Shown: positions 1 to 11,535 of the stretch, in pieces
Layout: every line of letters starts with the position of its first letter
Position numbering within the stretch: the stretch's first letter is position 1
DNA from: Paraspadella gotoi
Taxonomy: Eukaryota > Chaetognatha
Length of the DNA: 64,000 nucleotides
Reading direction: 5' to 3'
Assembly (NCBI GenBank): GCA_051294375.1
Contig: CM119269.1
Span: forward strand, 23,045,497 to 23,109,496
Translations under genes and position numbers: made by a program
Notes under the pieces: model-generated
What the model saw: only the letters and a program-made list of their open reading frames with translations
What the model was told of the DNA's origin: nothing
Database searches by the model: none

Positions 1-284
1 AGAGAGAGAGAGAGAGAGAGAGAAAGGGCGGATAGTTCAACAAGTTTTATCACCCCTGGGACAAATATATTTTGGAGATATTTCTAGGGCGGAGCGAAAG
101 CGGACGCAAAAAAAAATGTGGTTGTAAAAAACCATCGGGTATCGTTTGTAGGTTATGGTCGGTCGGTCTATTGGTCGGTCGGTCTATTGGTCGGTCGGTC
201 TATTGGTCGGTCGGTCGCTAAACTGGTCCGTCGATTGGAATTAATAATAATGATAATTCTCCCATCCTCCGTTCACAACTCCAG
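1..284. other. netrin intron, 3' part, with microsatellites
   Basis: No coding potential. It holds (GA)n at 1-23 and a GGTC-rich minisatellite at 156-217, and ends in the ccag acceptor at 281-284 used by the netrin exon. Confidence 0.75.
156..217 (+). repeat. 16-bp minisatellite (TTGGTCGGTCGGTCTA)n
   Basis: About four near-perfect tandem copies of TTGGTCGGTCGGTCTA. Other GGTC/GACC arrays in the window (31.2-31.4, 49.88-49.94, 58.77 kb) share the core tetranucleotide. Confidence 0.9.
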
Positions 285-812
285 GCCAACGTCGTCTCGC
301 GTGAGAACATGGACGGTGAATGGGTGAAATTCACGGCCAACGTGGAAAACGTTTTCAAATCACGAAACGTGAAATTAAGACGAGGAAAACCTGAGACGCT
401 CTGGGTCTCGTTGTCGGATTTGGCTTGCAAGTGTCCCAGGATCCGCCACTCCAGAAAGTTCTTGATCATCGGGCATCAAATCAAGAATGGGCGGGAGGGG
501 ATCACTTTGGATAGAAGGTGAGGGGATTATCTGGGGATCGGGTTTGGGGATTTTGGGGTTTGGGTTCGGGAAAGGAAATGAGGGGAAGGTTTTGGGATTA
601 TGGGATCGTAAAAAATGAATCAATTTAAAAACTTGTAATAATACTAGGTAGTAATGAAATATATATATATATATATATCGATAAATAATAGCTATAATTA
701 GCTATTTTAACAATTTTCCAGGACAATCGTGATCGATTGGAAAGACGAATGGGCCAGACGCCTTCGGCAGTTCGCAAGATATGAAAGAAAGAAGAAATGT
801 TTAAGGGCTTAA
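285..812 (+). CDS. netrin, C-terminal NTR domain (last two coding exons, 5' part outside window)
   Basis: Netrins are secreted laminin-related guidance cues; their C-terminal NTR (C345C) module binds heparan sulfate. Two exons are visible: 285-517 (acceptor ctccag, donor AAG|GTGAGG, phase 2) and 722-812 (acceptor ttttccag). They join in frame across the intron. Exon 1 reads WVKFTANVENVF, then KLRRGKPETLWV, then the diagnostic LACKCPRI and FLIIGH. Exon 2 reads VIDWKDEWARRLRQF followed by the basic tail ERKKKC and a stop at 810-812. These match the order and spacing of the family's NTR module and tail (WVKF..., RRG..LW, ACKCP, W...WARRLR.FQ, KKGKC). The laminin N and EGF-like domains must lie upstream of the window. 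The frame is intact. The tail is short, and the stop lies inside the first unit of a minisatellite. Family assignment is confident; which netrin paralogue is not determinable. Confidence 0.92.
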
Positions 813-908
813 ATCAGGCGGTTGTGGGCTTGAATCAGGCCGTTTTGGACTCGGATCAGGCGCGGGTCTGGGTTTGAATCAGGCGCGGATCTGGGTTTGA
901 ATCAGGCT
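803..908 (+). repeat. about 23-bp minisatellite overlapping the netrin stop codon
   Basis: Five degenerate units ending in AATCAGG or GATCAGG (for example GGGTTTGAATCAGGCGCGG). The netrin TAA at 810-812 is within the first unit, so the array forms the start of the 3' UTR. Confidence 0.85.
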
Positions 909-1639
909 AACCCATCACTTTGATTGAGGCATCAAAAAATTAAAATCACAAGCATTACTTCACGATATCTGATTTGGTCATATTTTTATTCATTTCGTGG
1001 TTTTTCCCTTTTTCTCCCTACTTCGGGAGTAATGTGGTAGTATTTATATTTCTCTCTCTCTCTTTGTTTAAACTTTGTTTGAATTGTAAATTTTTTGTAT
1101 CGAGTCCGCTGAGCTTTTTAAAAATGCCCTGGATACTGCAGAAGCCGGTATCTTTCACTATAATGTGTTTTTTTAATACTCTTCCCATTCCCTTTATTCG
1201 GTCTCTTGATCGCAATATCTGACAAAGCGAATCAATTTTGAAATCTTTTTTAGAGTAAAATGGTAAAGCTAAAGTTTTAATTGAAACAATAAAAATGGTT
1301 TAAATTAGTTTATAAGTTTAGTAAAAATTTAAAACCTAAAAAAATGCAAAAAAATTGTGTTTTTGATTGTATAGAAAAATTATTTATTAACCCGTTTCAT
1401 TGTTTATTCTAATTCTTAACGATGATAAAAATGATGGTTATTAATTGTTACTCAAATTCGTCGCGTCCTTATTTGTAAATAACATTTATAAACATTATCA
1501 GACAACTTATCATAAACGCTTTAATCAATGCTCTTTGTGTATTGTGAACCGTTCTTAAAATCAGTATTACTGCGTCTAATTACAGGTGAAATGGCCTACA
1601 TTGGCCTACAATGGACTTTGGATAAAAGAAATAAATGTA

Positions 1640-1945
1640 TTAAATAGAAAAGTCAAATGATGAAATGGAAGGAAAAATGAGAAAAAGAAAATAGAAAAGT
1701 TATTAAAAAGGGAATGAAGGAAAAGAAAATAAAGAAAATAGAAAAGTCATTAAGAAGGGAATAAAGGAAAAGATAATAAAAAAATAAAGAAAATAGAAAA
1801 GTTATTTAAAAGGAAATAAAGGAAATGATAATAAAGAAAATAAAGAAAATAGAAAAGTTATTAAAAAGGGAATAAAGGAAAAGATAATAAAGATAATAAA
1901 GAAAATAGAAAAGTTATTAAGAAGAGAATAAAGGAAAAGAGAGTA
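1640..1945 (+). repeat. A-rich minisatellite, about 50-bp unit
   Basis: About six degenerate copies of a unit containing AAGAAAATAGAAAAGTTATT then AAAAAGGGAATAAAGGAAAA. A noisier copy lies at 12.0-12.29 kb in the direct duplicate. Confidence 0.8.
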
Positions 1946-2706
1946 AAACGGTGATGAGACCGAGTGAACTCAAAATCTTTTTTTTTCACTTTAAAAAATA
2001 ATCTCACAATTTTTTTTCGTCTCCCGATCTTGCCAATGTACTTATCATTACGCTTGTTTTAAAATAATTAATTAATTAATTATCCCCCGCAAGTTACATT
2101 TATTACCCATTCCTTTTCTCTCTTTTTTTTAAAATCCTGTAAATGGTGCAAAAAGTTTCTTTTGTGTTTTTTCTCCCCCAAAATCAATGCAATTCTTCCA
2201 ATTCTGCAAATGAATTTTGACTTCGTCTATTTTTAGTTGACCCTCTCCTCTGACCCCATTTTCTAAGTTACCATTGTATTCGTTTTTTTTATCCTTTGTT
2301 GTGAAATTATCAATAAACAAATCCTAATTAATTAATGTATTCCCCCCAATTCCCTTCCATGTTGCGTGTAATTTTGAAAACTAAAAAAGTATTTGTCAAC
2401 CAAACTTGCAATGTCTACTTTTTTGTTTAGATTAATAAAAAAAATAAATTTAATTAAAACTATAATTATTACGATTTAAACATTCTCATTATTTATTTAA
2501 AAAATAGGCTCTGTAACTATTGTATTTTTTTGTATAAAAACTAAAAAAGAAAATACATCCGCTTTAAAAATTTTTTTTTAAATATGAATAAGAAAACTAT
2601 TTTTTTTCTTTTTTTCTTTTTTTTTACTATAATTTTATTTAAGATTTTTTGAGAAATTTTAAAACCAGAATAATTGAATTCTCGCCTAAAGTGTTAATTC
2701 AATTGA

Positions 2707-2763
<57 letters not shown>

Positions 2764-3038
2764 TCTCTTACCTCTTCTTCTTTTCGTCTCCTCGTCTCTC
2801 TCTTCTCTCTCTCATTCCTTATCTAAACTTTTTATGGTTTTTTCACAACCTCTCTCTCTCTCTCTTTCTTGCCCCTCCTACCTCATTTCTCTCTCTCTTC
2901 TCCCTCTATCTCTCTCTTATTTCGGTGGCCCTCTAAAAAGGAAGCGGTTAATAATAAGAGAAGAATAACAAAGAATGAAACTGCGACTCGCGGGTGCGGG
3001 AGAAAAGCGTCTCTCTTCTCCTCTCTCTCTCCTCCTCA

Positions 3039-3070
<32 letters not shown>

Positions 3071-3312
3071 TCGCTCTCTCTCTCTTTCTCTCCCATCCCA
3101 TTTCAAAAACCATTCAAGCCCAACCCTGTCAAAAAGAAATATTATAAAAAAAAGAACAATTAAAAGAAAAACAAAAGAACGAGAAATTAAGGAATTAAAT
3201 CGTTTTTAATTAATAAAACAATTAATAGTTTCCTTTTGTTATTTTTTTCTCTTCCGTCTTGTGTCTTAATTACCACCTCCTGGGAGCTACTGATAGGGGC
3301 ATTCAATCTTAT

Positions 3313-3360
<48 letters not shown>

Positions 3361-3607
3361 GCTCTCTCGCTCGCTGAACCGGAAGTAATCTTAGGCGACT
3401 GAGTCTTCGGTGGTCCGAATATCGAGAGCCGTGGGTCTTCCTCCTAGTCGTCGTCGTCGTCGTCGTCGTTGCAAAGTGGTGGGTTCCTTATATTACCGTC
3501 TTTAATTCATCTGTAATCCATCTGAAGATGAAAGATGATATATGACTTATAGTATTCAAAAGTGAGAATGATCTATCTGTTAATTAATTATTCAATTCAT
3601 GTAAATG

Positions 3608-3770
3608 ATAAAACCAATATAAAATTATCCATTCATTTAATAAATAAGCTATCTTGCCCCTGACTTTGGACAGGCTTTGGTGGTTTAAGGCCTCCATCAC
3701 TCTTACAAGATAATGACATAGCAGGTCCCTGCAAGCTTTCAATCAAGACTCTCTCACAGTCTCGTTTTTG
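3608..3770 (+). mobile_element. interspersed repeat R1, longest copy
   Basis: Starts AAACCAATATAAAATTATCC, contains CTTTGGACAGGCTTTGGTGG, TCTTACAAGATAATGACATA and GCAGGTCCCTGCAAGCTTTC. Relatives lie at 14095, 50943, 54329, 54790-54965 and 61669. Non-coding, SINE-like; origin unknown. Confidence 0.72.
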
Positions 3771-4348
3771 TAATGATAAATTTGTTTTTTTAATATTTTT
3801 CATATTTTTAGTCTGAGCTATTAGTCCTTTAAAAAATTAGTTTCTATTTAATCTTTATAATCATTAGAGACAGAAAATCTGATATTAGCAAAAAATTTTT
3901 TCGTAGAATTTAATTTATAATATTTAATATATAAGTAACTCTAAAGCGTTTGCTATCATACATTCTATTTTCCCTACATTTTCAAATGTTAAACTTTAAC
4001 TTAACTAATTTTAATTTTGAACCTCGAGATTCTAAATCCGAGGATCTATGTAATTTCAAGTCATCCGAATGCAGATGTTGTCGTCGTCGTCGTCGTCGTC
4101 GTTGTCTTCATCGTCTTCGTCATCGTTTGTCTTTGTACTCTTCTTTCCCAATCACATTGAAACCAAGCAATCAAACAACCAATCACTTCTGCCATTCACC
4201 TCGAACCCCGAACTTTCTCCGGCCACTCTCTTCCTTCTTAGCCGATCCGGCCACCTCAGCCCCTTTCCCTGCCTTGTCGGCCTTAATTAGGCTGAGGCCA
4301 CCGGTGGCCTCAAAGACTCATTATCGGATTAACTAATGTTTTGATAAA

Positions 4349-4410
<62 letters not shown>

Positions 4411-4483
4411 TTCTTCTTTGGTCGTCGGTTTAATCTCTGAAGGCGAAAAGCAACTCCGTATCACGTGAGAGAATTTAGAGACG

Positions 4484-4556
<73 letters not shown>

Positions 4557-4650
4557 GTCGGTTGAAAAAACAATGTATGTTGTTTCGATTTTTTTCTATT
4601 TTTCTTTTTCGCTTCAAACAAATAANNNNNNNNNNNNNNNNNNNNNNNNN

Positions 4651-4880
4651 TCTAACGATGATAAATGATGGTTATTTAATGTTACTCAAATTCGTCGCTC
4701 CTTATTGTAAATAACATTTATAAACATTATCAACAACTTATCATAAACGCTGTAATCAATTCTCCTTGATTGTGGAAACCGTTCTTAAATTCAGTATTAC
4801 TGCGTTCTAATTCATGAAATGCCTACATTGCTACAATGGACTGGAAAAAGAAATTAAAGTGTTATTAAATAGAAAAGTCA
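4651..4880 (+). repeat. third, partial copy of the start of block A
   Basis: Immediately after the 25-N gap the sequence repeats about 1408-1680 (tctaacgatgataaatgatg; aataacatttataaacatta), then passes into an A/G-rich simple repeat. Confidence 0.85.
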
Positions 4881-5250
4881 AATGATGAAAAGGAAAAGAA
4901 AAGAAAAAGAAAAGAAAATAGAAAAAGAAAGAAAAATAGAGAAAAAAAGAAAAAGAAGAAAAGAAAGAAAAAGGAGAAAAGAAAATAAAGAAAAGTAGAA
5001 AAAGATAAGATAAAAAAGGAAAAAGAAAAGAAAGAAATAAGAAAAAGAAAAATACAGAATAAAGAAAAGAAATAAAGAAAATAAAGAAAAAGAAAGTATA
5101 AGAAGAATAAGAAAGGAGAAAATAAAAGAAAAGATAAAATGAGAACAGAATACTAAAGAAAAGAAAGGAAGGAGAACAGAAAGAAATAAGAAAAGAGAAA
5201 AGAAAGAAAAGAAAAGAAAAGAAAAGAAAAGAAAGAAAGAAAAAGAGGGT
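4881..5250 (+). repeat. GAAA/GAAAA-rich simple repeat
   Basis: Purine-rich low-complexity stretch. The long open frames on both strands here are composition artefacts. Confidence 0.85.
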
Positions 5251-5574
5251 AAAAAGAGTCAAGAGTTAAAACGATCACATTCGTGACTCTTGGTCCCTTG
5301 GTGAAAAGAAAGTGTTTTCACCAAGTTCACAAAATGGGGTCACGAAAAATCCCATCGAGAAGAGAATTGTTAAAATCGGGTCTCCATTTGAAAATTCATT
5401 CGTGACTCTGTCACTCTGTTCTCCTTAGACGTTAGGCGATAGGAATAATTATTTGCCAAAAAAGTATACATTACAAAAAATATTTATAGAAGAATGTTTT
5501 AAGGGCGTCTCAAGAATAAAATTTAAATGAGATATTACTGGGTATTACTGGGTAATATGGTTGTCGCTGAAAAT

Positions 5575-6190
5575 GGTACGGTCCATTGTTTCGTCATGCT
5601 GATGAATGCAAATTAGATTTAAGTATTTTAACAGCTATTGTATTGGATTTCATATATAATATTGGACAGATTGTATCAGAAAGAGGCATGGCTTTCTCTT
5701 CTCTTCTTTCTTTCTTTTCTTTTCTTTCTTTCTTTCTTTTCTTTTCTTTTCTTTTCTTGTTCTTTTCTTTTCTTTTCCATTGTTCGTCATGCTGATGAAT
5801 CAAATAGATTAAGTTTTTTAAACCAGCTATTGTATGGATTTCATATATAATTTGACAGAATTGTATCAGAAGAGGCAGTGGCTCTTCTCTTCTCTTTCTC
5901 TTTCTTTTCTTTTTTTCTTTTCTTTTCTTTTTTTTCTTTCTTTTCTTTCTTTCTTTTCTTTTTCTTTTCCATTGTTCGTGCATGCTGATGAATGCAAATT
6001 AGATTTAAGTATTTTTAACAGCTATTGTATGGATTTCATATATACATTTGACAGAATTGTATCAGAAGAGGGCATGGCTTCTTCTCTTCTCTTCTCTTTT
6101 CTTTTCTTCCTCTCTTCTCTTCTCTTCTCTTCTTCTTCTCTTTCTCTCTTCTCTTCTCTTCTCTTCTTTCTCTTCTCTTTTCTGCTTCAA
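5575..6190 (+). repeat. macrosatellite: about 100-bp unit alternating with CTTTT tract, three copies
   Basis: Each copy reads attgttcgtcatgctgatga, then gcaaattagatttaagtatt, cagctattgtatggatttca and gaattgtatcagaagaggca, followed by a pyrimidine CTTTT/CTCTT tract. The inverted counterpart at 18720-19095 has two copies. Confidence 0.85.
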
Positions 6191-6239
6191 CAAATCTAAA
6201 AAGATTTATTTTACTTTCCTTTTCCATCTGCGCCCTTGA

Positions 6240-6790
6240 CGGGTAAACTCCTTTAAGGCTTCTTTAGGACCTCCCTTTAGCGCACATTGGGCGTGCCCGC
6301 CCTTTTACAGCCCCATTAGGCGCGCCATCTTTGGGGGCCCATTTGGCTCCTTCCTCATTTGGGCGCCGATTCATGTGCCATCCATTAAAATATCTTATTT
6401 AGCGCCTGTAGAGGCACTTGTCATTAAAAGTCCTACTCACTGCGCCATATTAGGTGGCCTGTCATTAAACTATCCTAATTTAAGCGGCCTCATTAATTTT
6501 GTCCAATTGAGGGCCGATTAATTAAATGGCGTTTTAGACATACCTTTTTTTACTAATTTAAACATTCAATTTTGAGTGTTCTTATTTAGTTCTCTATCAA
6601 AGCACTTCTCTGTATTTGGCGCGCGCTCTTTAAACGTCTGCATTTGAGCGCCTTATTTTGGCGCCCACTCAAACACCCCCATTTAAAGCACCTGCCATTT
6701 AACATCTATTTGACGCCTTATTTAGGTGCCCCACTCAAGCGCCCCATTTAAGCGCCTGCCCTTTTCCGCTCGCGAATGACGCACTAAAAA
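6240..6790 (+). repeat. GC-rich minisatellite built on GGCGCC(T/A)NATTTAA words
   Basis: Irregular tandem words of about 15-20 bp such as TTTAAGCGCCTG, TTTAGGCGCC and CATTTGGGCGCC. The inverted copy is at 18175-18675. Confidence 0.8.
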
Positions 6791-7349
6791 ACGCCAGACA
6801 TAAAAACTAAACGCAGAGTTCGTTCATGGTTTGTCGTCGTCGTCGTCGTCGTTGTTGTTGTGTTGTTCTGTCTTGTTGTTGGCGGATAAATAATTTTCTA
6901 TTTATTTCTTTAGATCATTTGACCTAATTTCATCATCGTGATGTAAAAGTAGATTCGTTACACGATTCCCTTCTATCGATTCAAAACAAACTTATTTCTG
7001 AATTAGTTTTAAACAATTTCCATTTATTAGATAGTAAGTCCCGTTGGAGGATTTGAAGGACAAAGCAGAACCATGTCAGCTCATAGCCGAGTTCATTAAA
7101 TCCAAGAAAACATGGTTTCTCATCAAAATAATGTGGTATCATATTCCCTACATTACCTCAGTGCTTAATTTAAATTTTTTTGAATTTTGCTTAAAATATA
7201 GACTTAAAACTTAGGGATAAACTTTTCCCGCTTCACAACTTCAGCAAGTATCACTGCTTCAGCACTTTACGAAGTTGCTTTTTTCCTCCGAGCGAAATTT
7301 TTTCTCAAACTCAGCACAGAAAATGGAAAACAAACCGAAATAGAAGATG

Positions 7350-7470
7350 GGGACGACGACGACGATGAAGAGGACAGACAACCGACGACGACGACGATGA
7401 AGAGAGACGACGACGACGACGACGACGATGAAGAGGACGACGACGACGACGACAACGACGGATGATGATT
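7350..7470 (+). repeat. (GAC)n trinucleotide array
   Basis: Blocks of GACGACGACGAC separated by GATGAAGAGGA. The inverted counterpart at 17495-17605 is cleaner and shows a 30-36-bp higher-order period. Confidence 0.88.
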
Positions 7471-8137
7471 AAGATAATGATAATGACATTCGACGGGGAT
7501 TGGTCGGTTGTTGTCTTTTCTTTCTTCTTTATTATTCTTTCTTTTTTTCTTTCTTTCTTTCTTTAGTTTTCATCCAGTTTTTCCACCTTTCCCTCACTTT
7601 TCTTTTCTTTTTTTTTTCTTTCTTTCTTTCTTTGTATCTTTCTTTCTTGTCTTTCTTTTCTTTCTTTCTTTCTTTCTTCTTTCTGTCCTTTATTTTCCTC
7701 TACTCCCAGTTTTTTTCCTAATTTGTTTCCCTTTTTTTCTTTTCTCATTCATGTTTTTTGGTTGAGTTTGCTCAGCAAATCTTTTTTTCAAAGAGTTTCT
7801 CGATTGTCCTGAGAGTGTTCTTCCGTCGCGTCGCTTAGAAAGAGTCTCAGACTTCAGTCAGAAGCACAAAAAACCCAAGTTTTCAGACCAATAGTCTTAA
7901 GCGCTCCTAACCTTTTCATCTTTTGAATTGAAAACAAAAAAATAATTAATGATTTTCCATTTGTTAAAAATGTATGAATGACCTGATGAAGTAAGTTTGA
8001 CTGACACGACCTTTGAGAAGTACAACCTGTCAGCCAATCGTGGAGGATTAATCAACTTTTGTCAGCCCATTGTGTCAATTTTTTGTTTATCAAATCCGGA
8101 ATTATGAATTTATAATGTTTACTTAGGATGTTTATAT

Positions 8138-8470
8138 TGTGGTGGGATAAGGCGGTAAGTGGCTGAAGATGATAACCGTAACTTCTATAACCCCCTTTAG
8201 TAGGCCATGGAACGGGTCTGGGCTTGAAACCAGGCTTTGAGGGTTGCCATGCCCCAGGCGGGCTTATACGGGCCGTCCTACGCCTTCCCACAGGGTAGGT
8301 ACCAGGTTGGGATTGAAACCCGGTACCTAGTGGCTCATGAGCTGATGGCTTTTACTACAACTGAGCCACCGGGTCAGGACTGAAGGTTCATCGCTTATAG
8401 GCCGGGGGTGAACCTAAGGCAAGCCGACTACATGCCCCCCAGATTCGTAACCCACCCTGCACGCTCCAGT
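8138..8470 (-). mobile_element. tRNA-derived SINE (family S1), first copy of a tandem dimer
   Basis: On the minus strand: CACCCGGTGGCTCA-type A-box region, then a B-box-like GGTTCAATCCC (here with an extra base), then GTACCTACCCTGTGGGAAGC, then a tail region ending AGACCCGTTCC. The same module occurs at 8560-8843, 22190-22400, 22840-23060, 32770-32912 and 48565-48795. No protein is encoded. Confidence 0.82.
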
Positions 8471-8559
8471 GGACGGAGGGGAGCAATCTTCAGCACGTCC
8501 ATGGGCCTGGCATCAGAAGGTTGGATACGGCTCGACAGGATGGGCTCACCAGTGTGGAT

Positions 8560-8843
8560 AAGGTGCTAAAGTGGGCTGAACGATGACTATCCGTAACTTC
8601 TATACCCCCTTTAGTAGCCATGCGAACGGGTCCTGGGCTTAGAACCAGGCTTGAGGGGTTGCCACGGCCCCCAAGGCGGCATACGGGCCGTCCTCACGCT
8701 TCCCACAGGGTAGGTACCCAGGTTGGGATTGAACCCGGTACCTAGTAGTCATGACTGATGGCTTTACTCAATGAGCCACCGGGTCAGGACTGAAGGTGTC
8801 ATGCTATAGCGGGGTAACCTAGCACTGCCCCGACTACATGCTG
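8560..8843 (-). mobile_element. tRNA-derived SINE (family S1), second copy of the dimer
   Basis: Repeats the preceding copy at about 418 bp spacing. Its 5' end (right side) abuts tgcaacatttatac. In the other block-B arm this joins straight to gatgtttatat, so the dimer is an insertion relative to that arm. Confidence 0.82.
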
Positions 8844-9036
8844 CAACATTTATACATCTTAGTCAATTGTGAATCTCGTCTCACAAACATTTTTTGAATC
8901 TTCTTTTGTAAGTCTCACCGTTTTGTGAAGTTTAACCGATTTTCGGGAGAATCTTCCCGTGAGACATTTTAAGGTCGATGTGAATCACTCCTCTATTTTT
9001 TTCTCCCCAAAATTATACTTCAAAATCGTAGTGACG

Positions 9037-11436
9037 AAAACGAACGAGGATAAGACGACGACGACGAAGATGAAGACGGACGACGACGAAGCATGACGAC
9101 GACGAAGATGAAGATGACAAACGCGCACGAAGAGACGACAAAAGAAGACGAAGATGAAGATGACAACGACGACTGAAAGATGACGACGAAGATGACAATA
9201 GACGAGCACGACGAAGATCGACGACAGACTGAAGACGACACGTGAAGACGACACGATGAAAGACGAGTCGACGATATAAAGACTTAGACGACGAAGAGAA
9301 TGGACGACGACGAGTGCATCGAAGACGCGAAGATAAAGACGACAACCGAAACGATGAAGATGACAGACGACGAAGATGACGATGACGAAAGAGAAACGAC
9401 GAGATGAACGATCGACGACGATGAAAGACGACGACGAACGAAGATGGACGAAGAAGATACGACGATGAAGACAGACGACGACAAATGACGAACGAGACGA
9501 AGTGAAGATGATAACGACGATGAAGAGAGACGACGAACGATAACGACGAACGATAGAACGAAGACGACGACGAAGATAAGAGACGACGATGATAGACGAC
9601 GACGAATAAGAACGACGACGACGAGAGATAGAAGACGACGACGAAGCGACAGGATGAAACGAGAACGACGAGAGATGAAGAGACAACAACGACGACGAAG
9701 AATGACGAGACGAAAAGATGAAGATGACAAGACGACCGAAGATGACGACGACGAAGATGAAAAGACGACGATCGATGAAGACGACGAACGATAAAGACGA
9801 CGACACGAAATGATGAAGACGACGACGATAAGACGACGACGATAAAGACGACGACGCACGAAGATGAAGATGACAACGACGACGAAGATGACGACGACGA
9901 AGATGAGACCGACGAACGATGAAGACGACGACGATAAAGACGTGGAACGACGAACGAAGAAGAAGACGAACGACGACTGAAGACGACGACGATAAAGAAC
10001 GACGACGACGAAGATGAAGATGAAACGACGATGAAGATGACGACGACGAGATGAAGACGACGAAGATAAGATGACGACGAGAAGATGAAGACGACGACGA
10101 TGAAGACGACGACGATAAAGACGACGACGACGAAAATGAAAGACGACGCGAGAAGATGACGACGACGAAAGATGAAAGATACAACGCGATGAAGATGACG
10201 ACCGACATAAAGACGAGACGACGACGACGACGAAGAGAAGACGACGACGATGAAGACGACGACGATAAAAGATGATGACGACGACGATAAAGATGATGAC
10301 GACGACGACGACGAAGATGAAGACGATGAGAACGACGACCGACGAGATGAAGAGACGAAGATGCAAGATGACAACGCGAATGAAGATGACGGACGACGAT
10401 AAAGACGATGAACGACGACGAACGACGAACGACGACGAAGATGAAGACGAATGAAGACGAAGATGAACGAAGATGAAGACACGACGCACACACGCAGACG
10501 ATAAAGATGATGAACGACGACGCATAAAGACGATGACGACGACGACGACGAAGATGACGACGACGAAGATAAGATGACAACGACGATGAAGATGACGACG
10601 ACGATAAACGACGATGACGAACGACGACGACGAACGACGAAGATGAAGACGATGAAGACGAAGATGACGACGACGATAAAGACGATGACGACGAACGATA
10701 CGACGAGAAGCTAAGATGACAACCGACGATGAAGATGACGACGACGATAAAGACGAATGAACGACGACGACGACGACGACGAAGATGCAAGACGATGAAG
10801 AGACGAAGAATGCACGAACGACGATAAGACGATGATGGCGACGAAGATGACGACCGACGAAGATGAAGATGACAACGACGAATGAAGATGACGACGGAAC
10901 GATAAAGACGATGACGACGACGACGACGACGACGAAGATGAAGACGAATGAAGCGAAGATGACGACGACGATAAGACGATGACGACGACGACGACGACGA
11001 CGCCACGAAGAGAGACGATCGAAGACGAAGATGACGAAGATGAAGACGACGACGATGACAGACGAACGACGATAAAGATGAATGACGACGACGATAAAGA
11101 CGATGACGACGAACGGACGACGAAGATGACGACGACGAAGAATGAAGATGACAACGACGATGAAGATGACGACGCCACGATAAAGACGGATGACGAGACG
11201 ACGAAACGAACGAGAAGATGAAGACGACGACGATGAAGACGACGCCGATGAAGACACGACGATGATGATTACGAACGACGACGACGGACGAGGATAAAGA
11301 CGAACGACGAGGAAAGACGACGACGAGACCGACGACGAATGAAGACGACGAAGATGAAGGACGACGACGACGAAAGAGAAGACGACAACAACGACGACGA
11401 CGACCGAACGACGCGACACGACAGCCAATCTCACCA
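9037..11436 (+). repeat. GAC/GAA/GAT satellite with higher-order period of about 120 bp
   Basis: Degenerate trinucleotide satellite. Triplets are almost only GAC, GAT, GAA, AAC and (GAT)AAA. Recurrent words include GATGAAGATGACAACGACGA and GACGACGACGATAAAGACGA. Read on the plus strand in one phase it would be Asp/Glu-rich. The phase is broken by frequent single-base indels. The 863-residue Ser/Arg/Val-rich open frame on the minus strand is an artefact of the three-base period. Confidence 0.9.
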
Positions 11437-11535
11437 TTCGTCGTCGTCGTCATCGTCTTTATCGTCGTCGTCATCTTCATCGTCGTTGTCATCTTCATCT
11501 TCGTCGTCGTCATCTTCGTCGTCGTCGTCGTCATC
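11437..11535 (-). repeat. same satellite, opposite orientation (fold-back junction)
   Basis: At about 11437 the array switches from the GAC strand to the CGT strand (TCGTCGTCGTCATCGTCTTT), just before block A copy 2. Confidence 0.85.

Larger units (their letters stand above)
1197..4625 (+). repeat. duplicated block A, copy 1
   Basis: Starting at attcggtctcttgatcgc, this block is repeated in the same orientation at 11536-15190, apart from many small indels. It contains the A-rich minisatellite, long (CT)n tracts at 2710-2757, 3315-3355 and 4352-4402, a (GTC)n tract near 3448, an R1 repeat at 3608-3770, a (GTC)n/Ser-type trinucleotide tract near 4076 and (GA)n at 4492-4554. No convincing exon is seen. 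Its sequence looks cleaner than copy 2, since shared repeats match their relatives elsewhere better. It ends at a 25-N gap. Confidence 0.85.
5251..9036 (+). repeat. duplicated block B, left arm of an inverted repeat
   Basis: Reverse complement of about 16665-19435. Shared landmarks in order are the GTCACGAATGTGATCG region, tandem CTTTT-linked units, the GCGCC-rich minisatellite, the (GAC)n tract near 7355-7465, the CTTT tract near 7540-7680, and the segment ending GGGGAGAAAAAAATAGAG (inverse) at the satellite. This arm carries an extra SINE dimer at about 8138-8843. Confidence 0.88.

Noticed and set aside
4333-5262. Leu/Ser-rich and Phe-rich frames resembling membrane proteins
   Set aside because: Translations of (CT)n/(GA)n and GAAAA repeats.
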